Shown here: positions 1 through 7,518 of the stretch, piece by piece | Position numbering within the stretch: the first letter of the stretch is position 1 | Layout: every line of letters starts with the position of its first letter | DNA from: Burkholderiaceae bacterium | Lineage (GTDB): Bacteria; Pseudomonadota; Gammaproteobacteria; Burkholderiales; Burkholderiaceae | DNA length: 33,092 nucleotides | Direction: 5' to 3' | NCBI GenBank assembly: GCA_947448695.1 | Contig: CANFOL010000024.1 | Coordinates: 1 to 33,092 of the forward strand | Notes under the pieces: model-generated | What the model was told of the DNA's origin: nothing | Seen by the model: only the letters and a program-made list of their open reading frames with translations | Databases searched by the model: none | Position numbers and translations under genes: made by a program

Positions 1-2256
1 CTTTATGTTTCAGAGGGTAACTTTTTTACTCAATGTGAGGCTGAGGGTTTTAGAAAAATTACTTATTTTTTAGATCAACCAGATGTATTAACTTGCTATC
101 AAGTCAGGCTTACAGCCAATAAAAAGAATTACCCTGTACTGCTATCCAATGGCAATCTTTTAGAACAAAAAGATCTTGATCATGGTCTACATACGGCTCT
201 ATGGGATGACCCATTTCCAAAACCTTCTTATCTTTTTGCCATTGTCGCTGGACGATTAAGCTGTATTGAAAAAACTATCTCAACCACCTCCGGATCGCAA
301 AAACTTCTTCAAGTCTGGGTACGTGAGGCTGACCTCTCTAAAACACATCATGCAATGGAGTCTCTCATCAACGCTATTCGGTGGGACGAGTCACGCTTTG
401 GCTTAGAACTTGACCTAGAACGCTTTATGATTGTTGCTGTTAGTGATTTCAATATGGGAGCAATGGAAAATAAAGGCTTAAACATCTTCAATACCAAATA
501 TGTACTTGCAGATGCACAAAGTGCTACCGATACAGATTTTGCAAATATCGAAAGTGTCGTAGGTCATGAATATTTTCACAACTGGACAGGAAATCGAGTC
601 ACTTGCCGAGATTGGTTTCAGCTCTCCTTAAAAGAGGGTTTAACTGTATTTAGAGATCAAGAATTTTCAGCTGATCTAATGGGTTCTGTCTCCGGCAGAG
701 CAGTAAAAAGAATTGAAGATGTACGTTTGTTACGCCAAGTTCAATTCCCAGAGGATGCGGGGCCGATGGCGCATCCGATTCGCCCTGACAGCTACCAAGA
801 AATTAATAACTTTTACACGGTCACCATTTACGAAAAAGGTGCTGAAATTATTCGCATGCAACACACCTTACTTGGAGAAACCGGGTTTCGAAAAGGAATG
901 GATCTCTATTTTGAACGGCATGACGGACAAGCCGTTACATGTGATGATTTTGTAAACGCAATGTCAGATGCCAATCACGTCAATTTGGATCAATTTAAAA
1001 ATTGGTATAGTCAAGCAGGTACTCCAAGAGTACGTATTGAAGAAATTTTCCTCAACCAACAAAACTCCTATCAATTAACCTTGACGCAATCTTGCCCTCC
1101 AACTCCCGGCCAAGAAATAAAGCCGTTATTCCATATTCCTTTAAAAACAAAGCTATTGATTAAAGATACCTCGACACAGGAAATGATGATCGAGTTAAAA
1201 GATAAAACTCAAACCTTTGTTTTTGAAAACATATCGAGTAAACCAATTTTGTCAATCAACCGAGACTTTTCTGCTCCAGTGATTCTTGATTTTGAACAAC
1301 CGATTGATGACCTTTATTTTCTTTTTGAACATGATGACAATCCATTTAATCAATGGGAAGCAGGGCAAAAAATTGCAATTAAGTTAATTCTGTCAGAATT
1401 AACTCCACCTAAAGAATTATTAGATATTTGGCAGCAACATCTACTTAACCCCAAGCTCGACCCATCCTTTAAAAATTTAATCTTAACTTTACCCGCAGAA
1501 AGCTATCTCCATGAGCAGGTAAAGGAGATTAATCCGGCACAAATTTACTTATGCAAAAGAAAATTCCGCCACACAATAGCAAGCTCCTTAAAACAAGTTT
1601 GGATCAATATTTTTGAACAAAATCAATCTATCGATACTTACTCCGCAACTCCTGATCAAGCAGGCAAGCGTGAGCTCAAAAATTTAGCGCTACATATGAT
1701 TTTAGATAATGATGTCATTGAAGGCGGACGTCTTGCACAACATCAATTTAAAACCAGTAACAATATGACAGATCGTCTTGCTGCTCTGTCCGCCTTAGTA
1801 CAATACGATTCAGATCTAGCAGAATCTTGCTTAAAGGATTATTATCGTCGTTATGAGACTGATGATCTAGCAATTGATAAATGGTTCTCTATTCAAGCAA
1901 GTCGTCAAACCAACAATCACCAACAATTACTTGAACATATATACAAGTTAAAAAAACACCCTGCATTTAAAATGCGTAACCCGAATCGTGTTCGTAGTTT
2001 AATTCATACATTTTGTATGAATAACCCAGGTGGATTTCATGATGTCTCTGGTGGTGGTTATCAATTCTGGCTGGAAAATCTTCTAGAACTTGACAAAATA
2101 AATCCTCAAGTAGCAGCTCGATTAGCTAGGGCACTTGATCGTTGGAAAAAATTTACTACCCCCTATCAAAATCAGATGCGTGTATGCTTAGAACAAGCAA
2201 ATGAACGCGATTTGTCCAATGATGTTTCCGAAGTTATTCACAAAGCACTTTCTTAA
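1..2256 (+). CDS. pepN: Aminopeptidase N (M1 family), 5'-truncated by window edge
   Basis: A zinc metallo-aminopeptidase that removes N-terminal residues from peptides in the cytoplasm. The frame is open from base 1, so the N-terminal part (roughly 120 residues by comparison with the family's ~870) lies outside the window. The first visible residues, LYVSEGNFFTQCEAEGF, are typical M1 beta-barrel domain sequence, so the first in-frame ATG at 355 is internal and not the start. The exopeptidase motif GAMEN is encoded at 457-471. The zinc site HEYFH is at 565-579, followed by the third ligand Glu in LKEGLTVFRDQEFSADL, as in E. coli PepN. The helical C-terminal domain runs to the stop. fbp starts 9 bases downstream, so the two are probably cotranscribed. 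No frameshift or missing active-site residue is visible. Confidence 0.96.
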   Translation, partial: LYVSEGNFFTQCEAEGFRKITYFLDQPDVLTCYQVRLTANKKNYPVLLSNGNLLEQKDLDHGLHTALWDDPFPKPSYLFAIVAGRLSCIEKTISTTSGSQKLLQVWVREADLSKTHHAMESLINAIRWDESRFGLELDLERFMIVAVSDFNMGAMENKGLNIFNTKYVLADAQSATDTDFANIESVVGHEYFHNWTGNRVTCRDWFQLSLKEGLTVFRDQEFSADLMGSVSGRAVKRIEDVRLLRQVQFPEDAGPMAHPIRPDSYQEINNFYTVTIYEKGAEIIRMQHTLLGETGFRKGMDLYFERHDGQAVTCDDFVNAMSDANHVNLDQFKNWYSQAGTPRVRIEEIFLNQQNSYQLTLTQSCPPTPGQEIKPLFHIPLKTKLLIKDTSTQEMMIELKDKTQTFVFENISSKPILSINRDFSAPVILDFEQPIDDLYFLFEHDDNPFNQWEAGQKIAIKLILSELTPPKELLDIWQQHLLNPKLDPSFKNLILTLPAESYLHEQVKEINPAQIYLCKRKFRHTIASSLKQVWINIFEQNQSIDTYSATPDQAGKRELKNLALHMILDNDVIEGGRLAQHQFKTSNNMTDRLAALSALVQYDSDLAESCLKDYYRRYETDDLAIDKWFSIQASRQTNNHQQLLEHIYKLKKHPAFKMRNPNRVRSLIHTFCMNNPGGFHDVSGGGYQFWLENLLELDKINPQVAARLARALDRWKKFTTPYQNQMRVCLEQANERDLSNDVSEVIHKALS

Positions 2257-2265
2257 AAAATACCT

Positions 2266-3279
2266 ATGACATCTCAATTAATGACCAAATTACCTGATTT
2301 TTTAAACGCTCGTCAAATGGATGCGGATTTAGGATTATTAATCTTAGATATTGCCTCATCTTGTATCTCGATCTCAGATGCGGTTCGTAAAGGAGCTTTG
2401 GCTAATATCTTAGGCTCAGCGGGTACCGGTAATGTTCAAGGTGAAACACAACAGAAATTGGATATTTTTGCAAATGAACTCCTTTTAAAAAGTAATGAGA
2501 ATACTGGCCGACTAGCCGCAATGGCCTCTGAGGAAAATGAAGAAATTTATCCTACACAAATCAGTAGTGGTAATTATCTTTTACTATTTGATCCTCTTGA
2601 TGGATCTTCCAATATCGATGTAAATGTTTCCATTGGAACTATCTTTTCTATCCTTGAAAAGAAATCATCCGATCAAGTCTGTGAGCAGGATTTTCTTCAA
2701 CCAGGTTCCGAGCAAGTTGCTGCTGGATACGTCTTATATGGTCCTCAAACGATTTTAGTGTTAACAACTGGTTCTGGCGTCAATATGTTTACACTTGATC
2801 AAGAGAATCAGCAATTTTTATTAACGAATGAAAACATTCAAATTCCCAAAGATACTAAAGAGTTCGCCATTAATATGTCGAATATGCGTCATTGGGCACC
2901 TCCAGTTGGGCGTTATGTTAACGAATGTTTAGCGGGCTCAACGGGAATTCGTAAAAAAGACTTCAACATGCGTTGGATAGCCTCGATGGTCGCAGATGTT
3001 CATCGAATCTTAATTCGTGGTGGTGTTTTTATGTACCCATGGGATCAACGTGAACCAAATAAACCAGGTAAGCTTCGGCTCATGTATGAAGCAAATCCAA
3101 TGAGTTTTTTAATAGAGCAAGCCGGTGGTTCCTCTACTAACGGTAAGTCAAGAATCTTAACAATTCAACCTAGTCAATTACATGAACGAGTATCTGTTAT
3201 ATTAGGTTCTGAAAATGAAGTCAATCTCATTATGAATTATCACAACAACAACTTATCAGGAGAAATAGATGGCAAGTGA
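2266..3279 (+). CDS. fbp: Fructose-1,6-bisphosphatase class I
   Basis: Hydrolyses fructose-1,6-bisphosphate to fructose-6-phosphate, the committed gluconeogenic step in the cytoplasm. The protein is 337 residues, the normal class I length. The metal-binding motif FDPLDGSSN is at residues 108-116 and the active-site signature [11 protein letters not shown] at 268-278. The start is chosen at 2266, 9 bases after pepN; no clear Shine-Dalgarno precedes it, and a second Met five codons on is an alternative. The stop overlaps the next gene by 11 bases, which suggests translational coupling. It fits a cell that grows on organic acids or other non-sugar carbon. Confidence 0.96.
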   Translation: MTSQLMTKLPDFLNARQMDADLGLLILDIASSCISISDAVRKGALANILGSAGTGNVQGETQQKLDIFANELLLKSNENTGRLAAMASEENEEIYPTQISSGNYLLLFDPLDGSSNIDVNVSIGTIFSILEKKSSDQVCEQDFLQPGSEQVAAGYVLYGPQTILVLTTGSGVNMFTLDQENQQFLLTNENIQIPKDTKEFAINMSNMRHWAPPVGRYVNECLAGSTGIRKKDFNMRWIASMVADVHRILIRGGVFMYPWDQREPNKPGKLRLMYEANPMSFLIEQAGGSSTNGKSRILTIQPSQLHERVSVILGSENEVNLIMNYHNNNLSGEIDGK

Positions 3280-3646
3280 ATTATTTGAAAAAGGTTTAAA
3301 AACTCGTCGCGAGGTTCTAGGATCTGAATATGTAGATGCAGCAATTAAAAATGCTGACTCCTTTACTCAAGAATTGCAAGAATATGTTACATCTCATTGC
3401 TGGGGAGATATATGGAATCGCCCAGGCCTAGATCGTCGTACTAGAAGTTTTTTAAATCTTGCCATGCTCACTGCGCTTAATCGCCCTCATGAACTCAAGC
3501 TTCATGTTCGTGGCGCACTAAACAACGGCCTTACGAAAGATGATATTAAAGAAGTATTTTTGCATGCTTCAGTCTACTGCGGTGTGCCTGCTGCAATTGA
3601 TAGTTTTCGAGTGGCTAAAGAAGTTTTTAAAGAAATGGGTATTTAA
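3269..3646 (+). CDS. Carboxymuconolactone decarboxylase family protein (PcaC-like)
   Basis: A 125-residue single-domain protein of the carboxymuconolactone decarboxylase / AhpD-like fold. It resembles 4-carboxymuconolactone decarboxylase (PcaC) in length and in the stretches [20 protein letters not shown] and [15 protein letters not shown]. PcaC converts 4-carboxymuconolactone to 3-oxoadipate enol-lactone in protocatechuate breakdown. A good ribosome binding site (AGGAGA) lies just before the ATG inside the end of fbp, and the 11-base overlap makes this the third gene of the pepN-fbp unit. No other protocatechuate genes are in the window, so the family is clear but the substrate is uncertain. 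A strong terminator follows. Confidence 0.8.
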   Translation: MASELFEKGLKTRREVLGSEYVDAAIKNADSFTQELQEYVTSHCWGDIWNRPGLDRRTRSFLNLAMLTALNRPHELKLHVRGALNNGLTKDDIKEVFLHASVYCGVPAAIDSFRVAKEVFKEMGI

Positions 3647-3663
3647 TTGATTTATTTTGTTGT

Positions 3664-3697
3664 AAAAAGGGACTGAATAGCTTCAGTCCCTTTTTTT
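3664..3697 (+). terminator. Intrinsic terminator of the pepN-fbp-pcaC-like operon
   Basis: A perfect 14-bp inverted repeat (arms 3664-3677 and 3682-3695) has a TAGC loop, with GGGACTGAA paired to TTCAGTCCC at its core, and runs into a T tract ending at 3697. It starts 17 bases after the stop of the upstream gene. Confidence 0.93.
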
Positions 3698-3733
3698 CAT
3701 ATAAAATCACGCTTTGCCCATCATAAAACGAAT

Positions 3734-4786
3734 ATGCCATCGCGGCTGATAAAACTTAAGAATCAATATCTTTTTGTGGATTTTTTAAAAACCATTGCGG
3801 TGCAGATTATCATTTTTCACCATCTGTGCAATTATGGCATTATTTCTTCAAAGGTACACGAACTTTTTCCTCACTTTGTCGAGTTCGTTGGCTCGTATGG
3901 CAGATATGCCGTTCAAATATTTTTAGTGAGTGGTGGTTATTTAACCGCAAAAAGTCTAACTCAAACCCTCGAAAAATTTGGTCTTTGGAAAACCATCATT
4001 AATCGATATTTACGTCTAGCTCCAACCTATATAGTTGCAATAGCTATCACCATACTTTGCGCAATGATTGCTAGAGAAATACATTATGAGGAGTACATTG
4101 GCGAATCAGAAACTATAGCGCAAATCTTGGCTCACTTATTTTTCTTACAAAGTATTCTTCAATTCGAATCTATCTCTGTTGGCGTGTGGTATGTAGCAAT
4201 CGACTGGCAACTATATATTTTTACTGCCTGTTTATTATTCTTTATGCGGTCATTCAAAAAAGTTTTATTTGTTTTGCCGATTGTGATCACTATTTCTTTA
4301 GTGTACTTTAGTCAAAATTCTTTATTTGAGGATTATTTCATTTACTACATGGGCGCATATGGCTTAGGAATTATTGCATTTTTTGCAGAGGACTCCTCTC
4401 ATCAAGAAACAAGACAACCAGCAAGAGTGTTGTTAATTATTTTCTTACTATTAATCTTAAGCGATACTTTTTTTGAGTTGCGCATCAAGAATGTAATCGA
4501 AATAGTATTAGCACTATTACTAACTCTTTATGGGAAAAAAGCTTATAACTCTAAAAATATAAAGTGGTCTAAGGCATGTATTTGGTTTAGTCAACGGTCT
4601 TATTGCGCTTTCTTAATTCATTTTTCCATATTACTCATTGGTAATTCTATTTACCATCACTTTAAATGGCAAAGTGCAATGACTGGCTTTTTCATGATGC
4701 TATTGATTTGGATTTTTTGTTGGATTGTTGCGCATTTTCTTTATCATCTAGTTGAATTTCCCTCGCGGAAAATTCAACTAAATTAA
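3734..4786 (+). CDS. Acyltransferase-3 family integral membrane protein
   Basis: A 350-residue polytopic membrane protein of the acyltransferase-3 (OafA/OatA/NolX-like) family, whose members move acyl groups onto exported or surface glycans and lipids. The evidence is the N-terminal FVDFLKTIAVQIIIFHHLC, matching the family's start with its conserved His in the first membrane segment; a glycine-rich stretch after the second segment (VSGGYLTAKSL); the RYLRLAPTYI segment; and about ten hydrophobic helices. It has no extra soluble domain, so the substrate cannot be guessed. It stands alone between a terminator and a convergent operon, with no polysaccharide genes beside it. The ribosome binding site is weak. 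A CATAAA box lies 6 bases before the ATG, so a leaderless transcript is possible. Confidence 0.85.
   Translation: MPSRLIKLKNQYLFVDFLKTIAVQIIIFHHLCNYGIISSKVHELFPHFVEFVGSYGRYAVQIFLVSGGYLTAKSLTQTLEKFGLWKTIINRYLRLAPTYIVAIAITILCAMIAREIHYEEYIGESETIAQILAHLFFLQSILQFESISVGVWYVAIDWQLYIFTACLLFFMRSFKKVLFVLPIVITISLVYFSQNSLFEDYFIYYMGAYGLGIIAFFAEDSSHQETRQPARVLLIIFLLLILSDTFFELRIKNVIEIVLALLLTLYGKKAYNSKNIKWSKACIWFSQRSYCAFLIHFSILLIGNSIYHHFKWQSAMTGFFMMLLIWIFCWIVAHFLYHLVEFPSRKIQLN
4750..4779. terminator. Hairpin at convergent acyltransferase / ald junction
   Basis: AGTTGAATTT (4750-4759) pairs with AAATTCAACT (4770-4779), continued by CC/GG across a one-base bulge, giving a 12-bp stem with a CTCGC loop. It sits in the last codons of the acyltransferase, just before the 3' end of ald. 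No T tract follows on either strand, so it may be a weak bidirectional terminator or an mRNA-end stabiliser rather than a classic intrinsic terminator. Confidence 0.45.
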
Positions 4787-4793
4787 TACATTA

Positions 4794-5906
4794 CTATCCA
4801 AGCATTGTCAAAATTTCTTCAAAAGGTCTTTTTTGAGATTGCGCAACTGCTGGACAAGTCAAGTGATGATCATATATGCTAACCCCTCCCCGAAGGTCAC
4901 TATGTTCCTGTATTGCTCTCTTAAAGCCCTTATTTGCTAGAAGTTGAATATATGGGAAAGTTGCATTCGTTAATCCATAACTAGAGGTTCGTGGGACGGC
5001 ACCCGGCATATTGGCAACACAGTAGTGAATAATTCCCTCAAGCTCAAAAGTTGGAACATCATGAGTGGTGGCCTTAGAGGTTTCGAAACACCCTCCTTGG
5101 TCAATTGCAACATCTACAATGACACTGCCTTTACGCATTTCTTTTAAATTGTCTAACTTTAATAATTTGGGTGCACTGCCACCCGGGATTAATACAGCAC
5201 CTATAACAACATCTGAGTCCTTGATGATCTGTCCTAAAACATGTTCATCTGAATACGCTGTTTGAATTTTATTACCATAAATAAGATCTAATTCCCGAAG
5301 GCGCTGAATATTTTTGTCAACAATAGTTACTTTTGCACCCATACCAACTGCCATTTGAAGTGCGTTAAGGCCAACGATACCAGCGCCTAAAATAAGAACT
5401 TTAGCAGTAGCAACGCCTGGAATTCCAGCCATTAATATGCCACTTCCTCCTTGCCTTTTTTCTAAGTGATGTGCGGCAGCCTGAATCGACATTCTTCCAG
5501 CCACCTCACTCATAGGGGCTAATAAAGGTAAAGAACCATTAGAAGCTTTTACTGTTTCATAGGCAATTGCTCTTACTCCACTAGTAATTAATAAATTTGT
5601 TTGATGAATATCGGGAGCTAAATGTAAGTAGGTAAATAATATTTGCTCAGATTTCAACATAGCAATTTCTTTTTCTTGTGGCTCCTTCACTTTGATAATC
5701 AGATCAGCGCATTCGAAGATCTTCGAAGCTTTGCTGATCACTGCACCCGCCAAAGCATATTCGCTATCCGAAATTCCAACGCCACATCCTGCATTCGATT
5801 CAACCATTAATTCATGCCCTTGCTGAACCAAGATCTGCACTTGACTCGGCATCAAACCTACTCGATATTCTTGGTTCTTGATTTCCTTTGGTATACCAAT
5901 AATCAT
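4794..5906 (-). CDS. ald: Alanine dehydrogenase
   Basis: NAD-dependent oxidative deamination of L-alanine to pyruvate and ammonium, or the reverse amination. It is 370 residues, the normal length. The family N-terminus MIIGIPKEIKNQEYRVGL contains the substrate Arg15. Lys74 (in VKEP) and His95 (in TYLHLAPD) match the catalytic pair, and the Rossmann motif GAGIVG is at 174-179. It is preceded by AGGAGAG five bases before the ATG. Its start overlaps the stop of the upstream permease in an ATGA arrangement, so the two are a translationally coupled operon. It ends 7 bases from the convergent acyltransferase. Confidence 0.95.
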   Translation of the reverse strand: MIIGIPKEIKNQEYRVGLMPSQVQILVQQGHELMVESNAGCGVGISDSEYALAGAVISKASKIFECADLIIKVKEPQEKEIAMLKSEQILFTYLHLAPDIHQTNLLITSGVRAIAYETVKASNGSLPLLAPMSEVAGRMSIQAAAHHLEKRQGGSGILMAGIPGVATAKVLILGAGIVGLNALQMAVGMGAKVTIVDKNIQRLRELDLIYGNKIQTAYSDEHVLGQIIKDSDVVIGAVLIPGGSAPKLLKLDNLKEMRKGSVIVDVAIDQGGCFETSKATTHDVPTFELEGIIHYCVANMPGAVPRTSSYGLTNATFPYIQLLANKGFKRAIQEHSDLRGGVSIYDHHLTCPAVAQSQKRPFEEILTMLG

Positions 5907-7312
5907 TTCTTCTCTCCTAAATGTTTGTCTTGACGATGTAATCCAACTAAATAAAAAATAATGACTAACATGAGCACGATAGGTACGCCAACATATACAC
6001 CTACCCTAGTTTGCTCCTGTATTGCTAATAAAATCAACACAAATACGATGGCTGATATAGCTGCCCATGATCCATATGGATACAAAAAACTTTTATATTT
6101 GAGCGCTTGAACATCGTCAGGTTTAATTTTTTTTCTAAACATGATTTGTGTAGATAAAATCGCAATCCACACCATTAATCCAATAAAAGTTACCGCAGAG
6201 GTCACTAGTAAAAAAGCTTCATCAGGGACAAAGTAATTTAAAAACGCACCAATACTAGCAATGCTCACCGTTGTTAATATCGCAATGTACGGCACTCCTG
6301 TTCGAGATATTTTTTTCATGACAGAAGGAGCATATGAATTCAAAGATAAGCCATACAATAAGCGACCACCACTAAATATCCCAGCGTTACAGGAAGATAA
6401 AGCGGCTGTAATGACTACAAAATTAACAATTCCTGCGGCCTCTCTTAAGCCTAATTTTTCAAACATCGCAACGAACGGACTACCAACTTGACCTACTTCA
6501 TTCCATGGATAAATCGAAAGGATGACAAATAAAGCTCCACCATAAAATACTAAAATTCTGATGATTAAAGAGTCAATAGCAATGGGAATTGTTTTCTCTG
6601 GATTTTCAGTTTCTCCTGCTGAAAGGCCTATCATTTCAATACCAACATAGGCAAAAATTGCCATTTGTAAAGACAGTAAAAAGCCATCTAATCCTGTTGG
6701 GAAAAATCCTCCATGCGCCCACAAATTAGAAATCCCAATGGCAACTCCATCATTTCCGATTCCAAAGAAGATAAACCCAAGGCCAATGGTTATCATGGCG
6801 ATAATGGCTATAACCTTAATCAACGCAAACCAAAACTCAAATTCTCCAAATAATCTAACTGCAATGAAATTCAAACCTCCCATTAACATTAAAGAACCAA
6901 CTGCCCAGATCCACTGCGGCACATCTGGAAGCCACAAGCCCATGTAAATTCCAACGGCAGTTACCTCAGCGACTCCCACAATTACCCAATAAAACCAATA
7001 GCCCCACCCCACTAAATAGCCCGCTAAAGATCCTACATAATCATGAGCATATTGTGCAAATGATCCTGCCACAGGGTTATATACAGCCATTTCACCCAAA
7101 GCACGAAGGACAATAAATGCAACAATTCCAGATAAGAGATAACCTAACAATATTGCAGGCCCTGCTTGAGAAATAGCTGTTCCTGAACCTAAAAATAAAC
7201 CTACTCCAATGGTTGATCCAAGTGCCATCAATCGAATATGTCTGGCCTTTAAATGTCTCTTTAAAGTATGCTGATCCGATAAAGCTGTTGTGGTTTCTGC
7301 TTGATTAAGCAA
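5903..7312 (-). CDS. Amino acid permease, APC superfamily (TTG start)
   Basis: A 12-helix amino acid/proton symporter of the AAT/APC family (ProY/CycA/GabP-like), 469 residues when started at the TTG at 7312-7310. This start is preferred because AAGGAG (7319-7324) lies 6 bases upstream and the product then begins with the normal short cytoplasmic tail before RHLKARHIRLMALGSTIGVG. The frame remains open upstream to 7444, which would add a 44-residue hydrophobic extension untypical of the family. Family landmarks include GSTIGVGLFLGSG in helix 1, GEMAVYNPVAGSF in helix 3 and EMIGLSAGETENPEKTIP. The ATGA overlap with ald suggests alanine (possibly also glycine or serine) as substrate; this is inferred from context. 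Confidence 0.88.
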   Translation of the reverse strand: MLNQAETTTALSDQHTLKRHLKARHIRLMALGSTIGVGLFLGSGTAISQAGPAILLGYLLSGIVAFIVLRALGEMAVYNPVAGSFAQYAHDYVGSLAGYLVGWGYWFYWVIVGVAEVTAVGIYMGLWLPDVPQWIWAVGSLMLMGGLNFIAVRLFGEFEFWFALIKVIAIIAMITIGLGFIFFGIGNDGVAIGISNLWAHGGFFPTGLDGFLLSLQMAIFAYVGIEMIGLSAGETENPEKTIPIAIDSLIIRILVFYGGALFVILSIYPWNEVGQVGSPFVAMFEKLGLREAAGIVNFVVITAALSSCNAGIFSGGRLLYGLSLNSYAPSVMKKISRTGVPYIAILTTVSIASIGAFLNYFVPDEAFLLVTSAVTFIGLMVWIAILSTQIMFRKKIKPDDVQALKYKSFLYPYGSWAAISAIVFVLILLAIQEQTRVGVYVGVPIVLMLVIIFYLVGLHRQDKHLGEKK

Positions 7313-7324
7313 TTTATTCTCCTT
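7313..7324 (-). promoter_or_regulatory. Ribosome binding site that sets a TTG start for the permease
   Basis: On the minus strand AAGGAG is followed by six bases and then TTG CTT AAT CAA. No comparable site precedes the more upstream candidate starts. The TTG start gives the family-typical length. Confidence 0.75.
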
Positions 7325-7421
7325 TTTTGTACGAACAACAAAGTCTAAAAAAGAGATGAAAAAATAACTAGTGCCACTAATCCACAAAAATATCAGAAAT
7401 ATATTTTTTGATTGAGTTAAT

Positions 7422-7440
7422 TTAATAAAACTTTTATTAA
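7422..7440. repeat. 19-bp perfect palindrome upstream of the permease-ald operon
   Basis: TTAATAAAA (7422-7430), a central C, then TTTTATTAA (7432-7440). It lies about 110 bases upstream of the permease start and 80 bases downstream of cphA. It could be an operator for a dimeric regulator (Lrp/AsnC-type regulators often control ald genes) or part of the region ending cphA transcription. Being made almost only of A and T, it could also be chance. Confidence 0.4.
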
Positions 7441-7451
7441 TCAATCATGAT

Positions 7452-7473
7452 TAAAAATATGGCTTTAAAAGCC
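7452..7473 (-). terminator. Probable terminator of the cphA'-cphA operon
   Basis: Read on the minus strand, GGCTT-TTA-AAGCC is followed by ATATTTTTAA, about 45 bases after the cphA stop. The stem is only five GC-containing pairs, so strength is moderate. The 19-bp palindrome downstream may help. Confidence 0.5.
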
Positions 7474-7518
7474 CATAGGAAAATCAGAAATTTCCTACAA
7501 AGACTTAATCAAAGAAAT

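Noticed and set aside
713..955. 80-codon frame inside pepN
   Set aside because: Out of frame within a clearly conserved M1 peptidase segment.
7313..7444. N-terminal 44-residue extension of the permease with an extra hydrophobic helix
   Set aside because: A strong Shine-Dalgarno precedes the TTG at 7312, and the shorter product has the normal family N-terminus.
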